This document shows, one piece after another, positions 35,652-49,077 of a DNA stretch of 64,000 nt (positions are counted from its first letter, which is position 1; each line of letters starts with the position of its first letter). The DNA is taken from contig NC_134398.1 of NCBI RefSeq assembly GCF_050003625.1, positions 115,668,145-115,732,144 on the forward strand. The letters are read 5' to 3'. The translations under genes and the position numbers were made by a program. The notes beneath the pieces are model-generated. The model was not told where the DNA came from and did no database searches. It saw nothing but the letters and a program-made list of their open reading frames with translations. The DNA is from Haematobia irritans (lineage: Eukaryota; Arthropoda; Insecta; Diptera; Muscidae).

Positions 35652-36394
35652 CAGTGTTGCCAACTCCCCAAGGCCAAAAAGCACCAAAAATATATTATAA
35701 ATTCTAACCTACCACCTTCCACCACAAAATCGAAAATTAAATGCTCTACTAAAAAAAACAAAAAAAGCTTCCGAAGATGTATTATAGAACTTTTAAGAAG
35801 TTAAGGTGGGTATTAAGATCAAGTTATAATAAAATTTGCAGCAAATATGCATAATTTTATGCCTTTTTCACTGATATAGTTTTCACTTTAGCGGCAAAAC
35901 TCGAACTTAGTACTCACCATTATGAACCGCTATTCAAGTATACACTTTGATCAGTCTTAATGATTTTGTCCATTTCATTTTGATCAGTGATGTTTTTCAA
36001 CTTTCAAAATATTAATACATGGAAGGAGTCTATTGCTTATTTCAGTTGTGCGTGCTTTTGTGAATTTAATACAAACGTTTTTAATTACATCGCTCGACTT
36101 TCCTACAGAATACCCTAAATAACAATATTAATTAAAAAATAATCAATATCAACTTCATAACAATCAAATTATAAATTTGAGTTTCTTCGGCTCTTGAAAG
36201 TCTAATAAAATTTTTGTATCAACTAAACTTAATACCGTTCAAAATAAAAAAAAGCACCAAAAGCACTAAATGAAAATGCCAGAAAGCACCAAGTTGGTGT
36301 TTTTTTTGAAAAAGCACCAAAAAGGTAATTTGGTGCTATTTAGAAATCAAAAAGCACTAAATTTGGTGCTAAAAGCACCAAATTGGCAACACTG
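35652..36394. mobile_element. hAT-like non-autonomous element
   Basis: The ends are CAGTGTTGCCAAC and, in reverse, CAGTGTTGCCAAT, bounded by a perfect 8-bp duplication ggaaatca (35644-35651 and 36395-36402). An 8-bp duplication with CAGTG-type ends is typical of hAT. Subterminal motifs aaaagcacca/tttggtgctt occur at least eight times, mostly in 36240-36390 and once near 35680, as expected of hAT transposase binding sites. A MITE lies inside at 35804-35919. No transposase is seen; the frames here are repeat-derived. Confidence 0.85.
35804..35919. mobile_element. M-family MITE inside the hAT-like element
   Basis: It starts AGGTGGGTATTAAG and ends tagcggcaaaactcgaacttagtactcacca. Tta flanks both sides (35801-35803 and 35920-35922). 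Its left inner arm is decayed relative to 7738-7955. Confidence 0.7.
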
Positions 36395-36402
36395 GGAAAT
36401 CA

Positions 36403-37800
36403 GGTTTAGTAAAATTCCATACTTTATTCTAGTTAATGAGCTATTTTCTAACAGCTCTCTGTTAGTATTTTTTCCTGAAACAAATAAATTTTATTATTTT
36501 AAACAGAAATTTAACTTAGTTTCGAAGGCACTTTTTTCTGAATCATACATTTTGTAAAAATTCAATTCTCCGTCTCCGTCATGAAAGGTACAATGTGAAA
36601 GATTTATAAAATCGATTATTAACTTATACATTGCTTTTATTACAGTAAATAATGCTGAGAACTAAATAAATCATGCAATTAGCCAGAAAATTAAAAGCAA
36701 AACAGTTTTATTAAATTGCTTTCATATCCTGAGAAAGAGTCCATACTTTTATAATGCACAAACTTATTTGAAATGAAAAGAAAATTGTAAACGATGGTTG
36801 TTAGTCTCAAATTTTATTCGTCTACCGCAGATTGAATGAAAAAATATTTTTCGTAAACTAGTATACCTCATAGATAGCCCGGAAAGCTTGGTCTACTCCC
36901 TCTTATTGCAAATTATTTTCTGTTAAAAACATTGGTTTGAGTGTAACATTTGAAGTCATGGCTAATGAAGATTCTAAATTCTGTCTAAAATTTTGAATAT
37001 GCCTCTTCAAGATGTGGAGAAGACACGTTTCCCAAAACTTTGGATATATATTTAGTAGTTGGCCTCGTTTGATATGTTGTTTTTGATTTCCTTGGTGTTT
37101 CTGCTAATTAATACAAATAGAAATTTGGATTTAACAAGACTCTTAACCACCAACCAGTAAATAAAAGCAAATAACGCAACTAAACAAAAGTCTTGGCGCA
37201 AGTAAACGAAACATAAATTCACCAATTCATTGGTTAAAGTCAGTTTCGCCCTTTCGAATGGCAGGCATGGGATTATAATGAAACACAAACACCATACTCG
37301 AAATTCCACAGGGATATTTTGTTTATCACAGAATTCATAATTAAATGAATATTTTTAAAAATTATTCCACTTCTTAACCCACCGCCCCCTGCAAGCGATT
37401 CCGGACATAATCAGTTAATGGTTGAATGTAAATTAAGGAATTGGGAAATTTGTATTCATAGTCATTTTTGTTATATTCTTTAGAAACTTTCCAAAGGTGT
37501 TAGAATAAAATTTTCTTGAATTACAAAAATTCATTAGACAATAATAACATTGGATGTTTTGCATTTCCTGGGAGGTCTAATGAATTGAGTCACTACAAGC
37601 ATTTGGATTAAATTTTGTCTAGATTTGTCAAAATATAGGTTACTGCCCTTTGTTTTTTAATCTTCCACCATACGGTGGGGCTATAATAACACATCGAAAT
37701 CCGAGTACTTATAAAAAAATTTCAAAGATTTTAACCTCCTTACAACCACCAAAGGAATGAACTGATACACGAAATATATGAACTGATATACAATAATAAA
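36403..37800. other. No gene recognised
   Basis: Short frames only. A weak F1-like scrap (tcttccaccatacggtgggg, 37664-37683) precedes F1e. Otherwise ordinary AT-rich spacer with no repeat I can name. Confidence 0.45.
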
Positions 37801-39523
37801 CAAGTACATACGGCCGCAAGTTCGGCCAGGCCGAATCTTATGTACCCACCACCATGGATTGCGTAGAAACTTCTACGAAAGACTGTGATTTAGTCCATAC
37901 ATGGTATATATTAGACAAAAAAGTTATGTATAGTTAAGTCTACAAATAATTACGAATCGATATGGATGAAATTTGCTCCTCCAAGAGGTTCCAAAACCAA
38001 ATCTCGGGATCGGTTTATATGGGGCTATGTACGATTATGGACTGATATGGACCACTTTTGGCATGGTTGTTAAATATCATATACTACCACCACGTACCAA
38101 ATTTCAAGCAGATCGGATGAATTTTGCTTCTCCAAAAAGCACCGGAGGTCAAATCTGGGGATCGGTTTATATGGGAGCTATATATAATTATGGACTGATA
38201 GGAACCAATTCCTGCATGGTTGTTGGATACCATATACTAACATCACGTACCAAATTTCAACCGAATGGCAAGAATTTTGCACTTCCAAGGGGCTCTGGAG
38301 GTCAAATCTGGGGATCGGTTTATATGGGACCTATATATAATTATGGTCCGATATCGACCAATTTTTGCATGGGAGTTTGAGGCCATATATTAACACCACG
38401 TACCAAATTTCAACTGAATCAGATGAATTTTGGTCTTCCAAGAGGTTCCGGAGGTCAAATTTGGCGATCGGTTTATTTCGGGACTATATATAATTATAAA
38501 CCGATGTGGACCAATTTTTGCATGGTTGTTATAGACCATATACTAACATCACGTACAAAATTTCAGCCGGATCGGATGAATTTGCTTCTCTTAGCGGCCT
38601 CGCAAGCCAAATCGGGGGATCGGTTTATATGGGGGCTATATATAATTATGGACCGATGTGGACCAATTTATGCATGGTTGTTAGAGATCATATACTAACA
38701 CCATGTACCAAATTTCAGCCGGATCGGATGAAATTTGCTTCTCTTAGAGGCCTCGCAAGCCAAATCGGGGGATCGGTTTATATGGGGGCTATATATAATT
38801 ATGGACCGATGTGGACCAATTTTTGCATGGTTGTTAGAGACCATATACTGACACCATGTACCAAATTTCAGCCGGATCGGATGAAATTTGCTTCTCTTAG
38901 GGGCCTCGCAAGCCAAATCGGGGGATCGTTTTATATGGGGGCTATATATAATTATGGACCGATGTGGACCAATTTTTGCATGGTTGTTTGAGACCATATA
39001 CTCACACCATGTACCAAATTTCAGCCGGATCGGATGAAATTTGCTTCTCTTAGGGGCCTCGCAAGCCAAATCGGGGGATCGTTTTATATGGGGGCTATAT
39101 ATAATTATGCACCGATGTGGACCAATTTTTGCATGGTTGTTAGAGACCATATACTAACACCATGTACCAAATTTAAGCCGGATTGGATGAAATTTGCTTA
39201 TCTTAGAGCAATCATAAACCAAATTTGGGGGTCCGTTTATATGGGGGCTATACGTAAAAGTGGACCGATATGGCCCATTTGCAATACCATCCAACCTACA
39301 TCAATAACAACTACTTGTGCCAAGTTTCAAGTCGATAGCTTGTTTCGTTCGGAAGTTAGCGTGATTTCAACAGACGGACGGACGGACGGACATGCTCAGA
39401 TCGACTCAGAATTTCACCACGACCCAGAATATATATACTTTATGGGGTCTTAGAGCAATATTTCGATGTGTTACAAACGGAATGACAAAGTTAATATACC
39501 CCCCATCCTATGGTGGTGGGTAT
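37801..39523. mobile_element. F1 element, reverse orientation (F1e)
   Basis: It runs from CAAGTACATACGGCCGCAAG with ttcggccaggccgaa to ...ggtggtGGGTAT, AA on both sides. It has about eight 153-bp units and the gacggacggacgga run (39375-39388), but lacks the tttctatagaaa array. The frames of 135-161 codons on both strands repeat every 51 residues (for instance GAIYNYGPMWTNFCMVVRDH) and are artefacts. Confidence 0.82.
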
Positions 39524-39907
39524 AAAAAATGGGGTATTCGAACCTGGGGTATCATAGCTCTTGTTTGGCATCAAAAGTTAAATGTTTTATTATAAATACG
39601 TAACCATTATTTTTTCAGATCATGAACACTGGTTTCTGTTTTGACAACGTATAATGTTATATTATACTTGTTAGATTGACACAACAGACCGTTTGACACC
39701 ACATCGTTGTGAAACGTCCTCGCCGTTCTTAATTTTTTCTTTGGGTGTGGTGAGAGATCATATGAAACTAAGAGACGCAATTACCTACGAAATAAAAATA
39801 AATTGAGCTAGTATTCATTTAATATTTTTACATTACGTTAAGAGACGTCAACGTTTATCACAACATTAACATAGATTTCTTGTAATCTATGTTTTTTCGT
39901 TTGTCTA

Positions 39908-40877
39908 CACGGTTGAAAAAGATTGTTTTTCATATGTTTGGCTATAAACATTATATGTTTGGAACACAAATTTTTAAACACAATATTTTTGAGTGCAAGC
40001 ATATAATGTTCATAAACTAGCATAACATGTTTGGGACATATATGTTAATATGTTAGAACATATTATGTTTGGGACATAAAATGTTTGTAAATATAATATG
40101 CTTGAATGCAAACATATATTAATTTGGAAATAGCCTATAAACACATATGTGTTTAGTAGCTTGGAGCGCTATTTAACAGGGAGCGATATTGAATTAAGTT
40201 GGTGGTTGTTGCTTGTTATTACAAAATTAACATTTTATTTTTCCTTGGGCAATTGATCAGTTACTTCTTTGATCCTTACAAACTGTGTGGTCCGCTGTTC
40301 GAATCCCCGTCCGGCAAAAGGTAAAATTAAAATAAAAAAAATCATAAAATTGTATAATTTCTTCTACAATGTTTGTATTACAGAAAAAGGTGCTAAGAAC
40401 TAAAAAATCTCGTGGAAGTGAGAAAGATGTCGGGGAATATACAATTGGGCAGAAACAAAATTTTCAGGTCGAAAACCTATGTTGTTAGCACCTATATTAC
40501 CTGTTTATATTCATAATTCATTATGATTGTAAATATATAAATAAATAAATAAAATTTTGAGCACAATATTGTTTGGGAGAATTTTTTTTAAGCATATAAT
40601 ATTTTTGGGTGCAAAATGCTTCCAAACATATTATATGGTCACATAATAACATATTGTTTTTTGGAAGACAACATTATTGAATTTGGATGCAAAAATACAA
40701 AATGTTTGGAACTTAGACTATCCAAACATATATTGTTTAGACCAATATGCTTTCAAACATATTATATATTGGTAGAGATCAAACATATAAATGTTTGGCC
40801 AATAGCCAAAAATGTATATGCTTGAAGCAAAATATGTTTGGGAGTATATGTTACAGAAGCGATTTTTTGTGAGGGTG
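39908..40877. mobile_element. Short D-family element, uninterrupted (D3)
   Basis: It runs from CACGGTTGAAAAAGATTG to gcgattttttgtGAGGGTG, with TA on both sides (39906-39907 and 40878-40879), 970 bp. It contains arrays of short palindromes such as caaacatattatatattgg and ttccaaacatattatatgg, and one tRNA-like module (tgtgtggtccgctGTTCGAATCCCC, 40265-40320). D4 is nearly identical. This is the best short D reference in the window. Confidence 0.87.
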
Positions 40878-42369
40878 TATAACAGCGCTTCCCAGACGGC
40901 GCAGAGTCATTTTAGGTATCATTAAATTTGTTAAATCAACACAAATTGGTTAGTTCAGCATCAATAATATACTACAAAGAACGCACGAAACATGTCGAAA
41001 TGTTAATTTATAACCAAAGCGAGAAAAGAGTAGAAGTCACATGCAATGCAATACGTTTTTTGTAGAGTTTCCCATATTTGGAAATCTTGGCTACGATCAA
41101 TTCTGACATGTGGCGACTGTGAACGATTGTGGACTTGGTAGTTGATACGTAAAATTCAGTCCGGCCGAACTATCAACAGTATATACGTATTATATTTTAA
41201 AAGTAAATGAAACCGAAAGTTTCCTGCCGCATACAAGAAATTTCCTTGAAGACTCCACCTAGAAGTATACTACATGAACATCTTAACCTATGTAGATTAT
41301 TTTTGCTTTGGATGTAAAACTAAAAACAAAAAACTTTCATGAACTTTGGAGTTAGTTATACACATTAGGACATAATTCTAATGTGCGCTACTTAAACTGT
41401 ATTTGAGTAAAATTACTACCTTCAACCATGTTAACCGATCTTCTTCAATCTTCAGTTAAAAACCATTGGTTTTAAACTGAAGATTGTGGATGTGGCTGAT
41501 ATATCAGATTACGAGTTCGATTTTAGATTCAAACGAGCTTACAAGGAATCTCGTTTCAAAAAATGGTATGAATGGGAAAACGATTCGAACCCATAAAGAA
41601 GATCCAATAATTTTTTTTAAAGCTCAGTTTTTAACGGCTTCTGTGTGAACTCTGCTTATGCTTTTTTATGTTTTAATACAATTAATGAGAGTAAATTTTT
41701 CTGTTATGGATTCATTCATTGGTTAACACAATACATACCATATCTATTTGATTGAACCGAATGGAATCATTACATCTTCATCGAAATTATTAGTGTGCCA
41801 CCACTTGATTGCCGAAGTCTATTTTATTCTGGCATTCGACTTTGAGTCGTCGAGGAATGTTCTAACTAATTAAAACCTTCACAAATTAACATTAATTCAT
41901 TCATAGTCGTTGAGTGGCAAGAAAGTGTTAAACCAAACTTTTTCTCCCCCGTTTGCATTGCCGACCAGCTCATCCGTATTTGGATTTTCGATTAGAGGGT
42001 GTAAAATGCACAATGCTCTAACTTCATCAAAATATTCATAAGTTCCATTATACTTAGTACGAGTGATATATCTGGAAGATTTTTAAAAAGTGAAGTGGAC
42101 CTATTATATTATCCCCTGCACCTCTTTGTATATCAACACGGCAGTCCCAATTTAAAACTTTGCACGCAAAGAAAAAAGAAAAAACGCGCGGAAAACGTGT
42201 ATGGAAAAGGTTATTCTTTTTTTAAAGTTTTTTGAATATCATTGAAAATTTTAAACTTTTATCACTAAACAATTTTTTTACAAAATTTTTATTCTTATTC
42301 TTTTCTTCCTTCTGCCTTTATTAAGAAACATGTTGAACTTTCCGAGTATAAATTTAATATAGTATGTAA

Positions 42370-42370
<1 letters not shown>
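40878..42370. other. No gene; scraps of F1/F2 ends
   Basis: The pieces 41155-41190 (cagtccggccgaac...agtatatacg) and 42085-42130 (agtggacctattatattatcccctgcacc) are decayed F1 and F2 termini. The remainder has no recognisable coding or repeat structure. Confidence 0.45.
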
Positions 42371-43175
<805 letters not shown>

Positions 43176-44547
43176 ATTTTTCACGTGCACTTTTGCTGAT
43201 ACTTTTATTTAGGAACCCCCTTTTAGAATATCGGTTATTCTGACAATTATATTGCAATAATTGTTTAGATCCAATAAGATTTTAAGAGACCATAAATTAA
43301 TTAATCAATGAATTATAAGAACTGTTAATAATTGTGACAAACTGAAGCACTGGTAGCAGTCCTGTGATAGGCCCTTTAGTGACAATTTGCACCAATTTCC
43401 CGTGGGGTAAAATCTTGGGACCGATTTATATGGGCGATATATATAATTAAGTACCGATATGACCAATTTTTACATGATGATTAGAGTGTGATATCACATA
43501 CCAAATTTCAACCGTATTGTGTACAATTTGTCCCTCTAAAACGCTCTACAAGCGTAAACACCATTCTTTTGTCTAAAGGAAAGAATGATTTTTTGTAAGT
43601 GGCGATGGGCCGTAAACTGGGAACTTTTTATGAGAGTTGTTTAATATCTGATTCGATTTCCATACAATTTCGACCACGTTTTTAAATGATTAAAAGGCCA
43701 TATTTGGAAAATCGGTCATACTTATGTGTAGAAGATGAACAAAAACTCTGTTTATCCCACAATGGATATTCGGATTTTCCGTCGATCAATAATCATAAGC
43801 TTAGAATATGAAATGGAAATTTACTTGCTTCAGTAAAAAAACCTAAACTTAAGGCAGTTAGGAATAGTTCGTTAACTAGAATAAGTCAGGGAATTTTACT
43901 AATACTGTTTTCTTTGCGGGATAACAAAACATTCGTAAAAAAACGAACTAAAACCAAGTTTCCTCAAATTTAGTAAAATTTCTTATACAATTATAATTCT
44001 GACTTCCTTTATTATAGAAAGCTTATCACACATACGAATAACACTTAGCATAGAAAAATATTTTAGTTCATTCGAACTAAGAAGTATTCAATCCTTTCAA
44101 AACTTAAGGAAACAAATTTGTTAGAATATAGGAAAATTTCCTATATTTCTTTTATCTACCTGTACTCGATACCTGTCATCGATGTAATCGATATGTTTGC
44201 GCGTTAGTTGTTTTTTTTCAGTTGGAATCGTGTTGTAATAGTATACGGAGAGATTGTAAAGAAATAATATAATAAATACTAAATATTTGTTATTTTAAAT
44301 TAGTGAGAAAATTTTTCGTTTTTTGAAAATTATTGAACATAAATAACAAACAATAAGTCTATCAATGTTCGTGAAAGAAAACACAAACAGAATAGCAACT
44401 CGTCTTCATTTTGGAATCTTCAATTTTCTGGTAACATTCAATGACGCTAACCTTTTGTGAAAAAATTGGTTTATAATTTTTTATATTTATAGGAATTGAA
44501 ATTGTAAAAGGAGGACAAACTCGTTAGGCAGCAACTTATTAAAACTG
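43176..44547. other. No gene; one decayed F1 unit and a C-like patch
   Basis: The piece 43385-43545 (gggaccgatttatatgggcgatatatataat... tcaaccgtattgtg) is an eroded F1 unit in reverse orientation. The stretch 43840-44150 has taggaaattttc/gaaaatttcctat and gaactaaa motifs like the C-family outer parts, without clear ends. Confidence 0.45.
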
Positions 44548-45051
44548 CACAGAAAAAAATTTCCGTAGTTAAATTAACGCTAAATTTAACTTATTTTTAT
44601 TCGAAAAAAAAATTATTTGCTTGTAGTTAAATTTTATTATTTTTATCGAAATTTTCCACAGCTTAATGAAATCTTACTTTTTTTAAGTATGTCTCAAAAA
44701 TTTAATGAACTAAACGTGAGTATAAAGTTCAATGACCGTACAAATAAGTTCAGTATGAACTAAAACAAATGATAATTTTCGTACGATTCCCAAAAATAGT
44801 AAGAATGAACTATTGTATGGTTAAAATGGTCACGATTTGGCGCCAATGATTTTCTTCTTTACTTTTAGTTAATTTTTTCTTCTATGAGATGATGTCATTT
44901 CGTGAACTGCAGTTAAAAAGTACAACAGGGCATTAAAATTTCCTGGTATTAACAACGCTTTGTGGAAATCACAAAATGTGGAGTAAAATTTAGTTCAATT
45001 TTCGTGCGTGGTAATTCATTCTTCCTATAAAACAGTTTACTTTTTTCGGTG
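44548..45051. mobile_element. Small C-type element, 504 bp (C7)
   Basis: The left end is CACAGAAAAAAATTTCCG and the right end, in reverse, CACCGAAAAAAGTAAACTG. TG flanks both sides (44546-44547 and 45052-45053). It carries outer C-family motifs (gttaattttcg-type, 'gaccatgatttggcgc' in the form gtcacgatttggcgcc) but no exon array. It is a deletion derivative. Confidence 0.78.
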
Positions 45052-45845
45052 TGGAACGTACAAGAAGAGAAAATAAAATACATTTTACTGTTGATAACAT
45101 TACATGGAAATTGGAAATAGTGGAATAATAAACTAATATTTCAAGGCCAGTCGATGCTGTTGATTCTTAATAAATATATTTAATATATTAATAAAACATG
45201 CCTTTTATTGAAGAAAAAATTGCCTATATAAATAAATAAATTGTATTTAAAAACGAAGGCAAGCAGTTCTAATTTTGAAGTAAAAGGTTTACCACAAATA
45301 TGTAAGATTTGTATGATATATGAGTTCAATTCAGTTAAATTTTTTCATTCTTTAGTATAGTGGTACATAAATATAGGAAAATGTTAACTAATATATGGAC
45401 TGCATTCTACATAATTTCTACGAAAATCACAACGTCCAAACAAATAAAAATGTCTTTGGCGCTATACGAAGTTCAACTTTCTTCAAAATGAGTTCATTTT
45501 AACTTAGAGAAGGGTCACTTTTGTCTGGGTGTAAGTTTTAAATTTATTTTTTTTCGACGTTGAACAAATATACAGCTTTTCTATATCTAAAAACTGACAA
45601 CTTTTTCTCATAAAAGTAAATACTTTTTCTGTTTCGAACAGTACCTTAAACTCAACTGAGAACTCTCTGTTATCCTGCCTATGTATTCATATGCCAGTTA
45701 TGAACTTAACTGTTGAAAAAATGTTTAGTTAACGGAGAGAAAATATCTGCAATTTATGTTTTCACAATTAAAGCCTAACGGAGTTACAAGAAAATGGTCG
45801 TTAATCGGCTATCTATATTTTCAGTTTTCAGTATTCTTCTGACTA

Positions 45846-47268
45846 CACCTAGACCTCGCTTTGCGTCGCAGATACGTTCCAAAAAAAACACGACGCAAAC
45901 TGAAACGACGCAAAGTGAATTATGAGTTTCTATGGCAAACCATGCAAAGATTGGAGATAGGTTCCAGGATTGCGAAAGTACTACTCTTTCAAAAAAAAAA
46001 AAATTGAACAAAGTAATTAAGAAACAAAACAAAATGTAAACTTTTATTTAATTCATAAGAAAAACAAAAATAATATAAGTTCAATTAAAACAAAAAAAAA
46101 TCAATTAATAACCAAAAACAAAATAAAAATTAAACGCTGTCACAAAAAATTGGTCCAATGTTTTCTGAACTGCTTTCTTTTTCAATGTAAAATACATTTC
46201 CTTGTAATTGATATCAGAGGCTACCGCCTGGGGCACTGTCAGGATCGTTTTTTATAAAAATTTCCATAGCTTCATCAATCAAACACATCGCTTTGGAAAT
46301 TTGTTTTCATGTCAAATTCTGTTCTTTGCAGATGTTTATTGAACAATAACTGTCACCTTCTTCATTAGCAAATTGAAGTTCCAGTTGCAACAGTTCTTCA
46401 TTAGACAATTCTTGGTTGTGCGAGAATAGCAGTTCATTTATATCACTCTCCTCCATACCTTCAAAATTAGATTCTCTAGCTAAATCAAAAAATTCATGGC
46501 GAACAGCTGTTGTACTATCAACTTCTACCGCGCAAGTTCTGTGAACACATTCAGGCCATATTTTGCGCCAAACACCATTCATGCAAGACACCATTCATCA
46601 AAGCACTCCTTGATCGGGACATCGTTTTGGCATCTAATGGCGTCGCAGATTTTGCAGCATCTCTTATTTTATCTCCATCGCGATCTCTAATGGTTCTGAC
46701 AGTTGTTGCAGCTATACCAACAGCATTTGCTCTATCTACAGCCTTCTCTCCTTTATCAAATCGACGCAAAATATCTAGTTTTGTCTCCAAGCTGATAGAT
46801 TTTTTGTTATTTTTATGAATTTTACCAGCAGCGCCCTTTCTACCCATTTAGCTAAATTTACACTTGGATATAGAATAAAAAACAAAGATATAACTCCCTC
46901 AATGATTTAATTTAAAAATTATTTACCTTTTTCTATCAACCCGAAAACTTTATAAAAATGTATTATTGAAACGCTAAAACAACACTTTCATTGAGAGTAA
47001 AAGAAACTGAAATGAACTAAAATAAGCAAAACAAAGTGTGTATGTATTAAAAATGAGTCGTGTTTTAAAAAGAAGGAGAAATCCCGAGTTTGATAGCATG
47101 ACGCAGATGAAAACAAAAGGATTGCCACTTTTGCGAAAAATATGTATAAAAAACCAAACAACGCAACTTTGATACTCTAACGACGCAAAGTGAAAACTAG
47201 TACTAATTCAGCAGCGACGCATCTTCGAAAAAACGCAAAACGAAACGACGCAAATCGAGGTCTAGGTG
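45846..47268 (-). mobile_element. Tigger/pogo-type transposon, internally deleted (T1)
   Basis: The ends are CACCTAGACCTCGCTTTGCG and, in reverse, CACCTAGACCTCGATTTGCG, with TA on both sides (45844-45845 and 47269-47270). Subterminal gacgcaaa motifs recur at both ends (45890-45915; 47180-47255), plausible transposase sites. It encodes pieces of a Tigger-type transposase (46307-46847, minus). The middle, including the DDE core, is gone. Confidence 0.88.
46307..46847 (-). pseudogene. Tigger-like transposase, N and C termini only
   Basis: The start at 46847 opens M-G-R-K-G, and KKSISLETKLDILRRFDKGE begins a CENP-B/psq-type helix-turn-helix (residues about 15-65) with GIAATTVRTIRD as the recognition part. 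After TMSRSRSALM the frame changes. From 46594 the C-terminal part reads SCMNGVWRKIWPEC, then the acidic tail EGMEESDINELL and SNEELLQLE. These are the parts that begin and end Tigger/pogo transposases. About 300 residues with the DDE triad are missing. At the junction acaccattcat occurs twice, 16 bases apart, so the deletion probably formed at a microhomology. Confidence 0.88.
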
Positions 47269-47330
47269 TACATAGATCGCCGTAAATAAATTCAAAACAT
47301 GAACAATTTACTAATGAAGAATTTTGTACT

Positions 47331-47643
47331 TAGGTTAGGTTAGGTGGCAGCCCGATGTATCAGGCTCACTTAGACTATTCAGTCCATTGTGATACCACAT
47401 TGGTGAACTTCTCTCTTATCACTGAGTGCTGCCCGATTCCATGTTATGCTCTATGACAAGGGACCTCCTTTTTATTGCCGAGTCCGAGCGGCGTTCCACA
47501 TTGCAGTGAAATGTCACCAGCATTACTGAGGTGGGATAATCCACCGCTGAAAAACTTTTTGGTGTTCGGCCGAAGCAGGAATCGAACCCACGACCTTGTG
47601 CATTCAAGGCGGGCATGCTAACCATTGCACCACGGTGGCTCCT
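47331..47643 (-). mobile_element. tRNA-derived SINE, second copy
   Basis: In reverse it has the same parts as 24474-24820: head ggagccaccgtggtgcaatg with A box, B box GGTTCGATTCC (47573-47583), body with the 'ctcagtaatgctggtgacat' block, tail with gtggtatcacaatggactga, then TAACC repeats. It lacks about 35 bp of the body. No clear target duplication can be fixed. Confidence 0.88.
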
Positions 47644-47814
47644 TAGTGCATTGCTAAAGTTTTGAAGTACCAAATTTGGCATACAATATGAAAAACATAA
47701 AAATATGACAATTCGAGATATTCCAGTGGAAAAACTAATCTCTTGCGCACAAGGATTTCTGCCTTTAAAGAAAGAATGCAAGTTTTGCTTCCTATTTCAT
47801 TTCTAAATGTCGTT

Positions 47815-47935
47815 TTTCCTTAGAATTAGGTGATTTGTCTTGAAAATGGGTATTTTTTACTTTACAACGAAGTAGTATTTTCCTTAGAATTAGGTTATTT
47901 GTCTTGTAAATGGGTATTTTGTATTAATGAAATTC
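47815..47935. repeat. Direct repeat of an H-like segment
   Basis: The stretch ttttccttagaattaggtgatttgtcttgaaaatgggtatttt occurs at 47815-47857 and again, with few changes, at 47878-47920. It resembles the H-family piece at 16575-16610 (attaagtgatttgacttaaaaatgggtat). It is a local duplication of an old H fragment. Confidence 0.7.
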
Positions 47936-48104
47936 TGTAGAATTGGGCTAAACTTTTATTCAAATATCTGAATAAAATCTTCAATAGTATGTTATCATCC
48001 TTATCATCGATACTTTCTTGAGTTTGAATTTGAGTTTATAAGGTTTTTTGGGACAAAATTTTTTAATGTGCGTTAGCTCTTATTCGGTTTAGGAAAAACA
48101 AACA

Positions 48105-49077
48105 CACTGAAAGAAGAGTTTCCTTTTATACGAACTACACCTGCCATCATAATAGTGGTTTAGTTCACATATTCGAATCCCTGTTAATGTCAGTTAAGCC
48201 ATTTGGAATTTTAATCACTTTTATATTTATCCTTCCCCTACTATTTCATTGCTCAGCTGAATGTGTATGAATGAATTGGCAAGTGAACAAGGCGGCGGTT
48301 GGAAGTTATTTCATTTATTCATAATCAAATTAGATTGTTCTTAATTATTATTTTTAATAATTCCAGCTCATTGGAAGAATTACAAATATTTATTTTTATA
48401 TTAATTATTTACATTAAGTGGTACATTTGGGTAAATTGTTTAGTTTATTTACATTTCGACTGAATACATCTGTAACAATATTCGGTTGTATGTTTTTGTA
48501 TGCACAGTGGATTTTGCTCTTTATTTGTTTTGAAAGATTTCCTAAGGCCATTATAGAGAGGGTGGTATTAACATCATGACCATTCTATGAAATTCTCACC
48601 TACCTAATCTGTTGCGAAATTCAGCAAGATAGCATTCAAGTAATTAAATTTAATAAATTCTGCAAAGAAAATGTTATTGCTGTATTCACTGCCCATTAGG
48701 GGCCAATGAAATTGACAATAAAATAAGTAATTTGAAAACTTGCGAAAATAATTACGTTTATCAAAAGGTCACACTTTATGTGACAATTCTATGTAGCTTT
48801 CCTTTTCCCATGCAGCGAATTTTAAATGGTCAATTTCTTTCTTTTTTTAATAGTCAGTGCATAATTTGTAAAGAATTGAAATGGTGAGTAAATGGAGTAC
48901 TTCAGATTCGTGAAAAACTTAAACATAACAAGAAAGTAAAGTCCAAAGTACAATGCCATAGATGAACTAAAATTTAAGAGAATTTTAAACTAGACAATCT
49001 TAAGGACTAAATCATGGTCAATATTATTACAGTTTAGTTAATTTTGCAATGGAAAAGGGTTCACTGTTTTTTCAGTG
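48105..49077. mobile_element. Possible composite C-type element (C5)
   Basis: The left end is CACTGAAAGAAGAG and the right end ggttcactgttttttCAGTG, with CA on both sides (48103-48104 and 49078-49079). The last 130 bases (48949-49077) are the same as the C4 right end, and the first 80 resemble C6. The middle 750 bases match no C copy. It may be a C element with foreign filling, or two unrelated ends meeting by chance. Confidence 0.45.

Noticed and set aside
46496..46818. Plus-strand frames opposite the Tigger remnant
   Set aside because: They are shadows of the minus-strand transposase pieces, which carry the helix-turn-helix and acidic tail.
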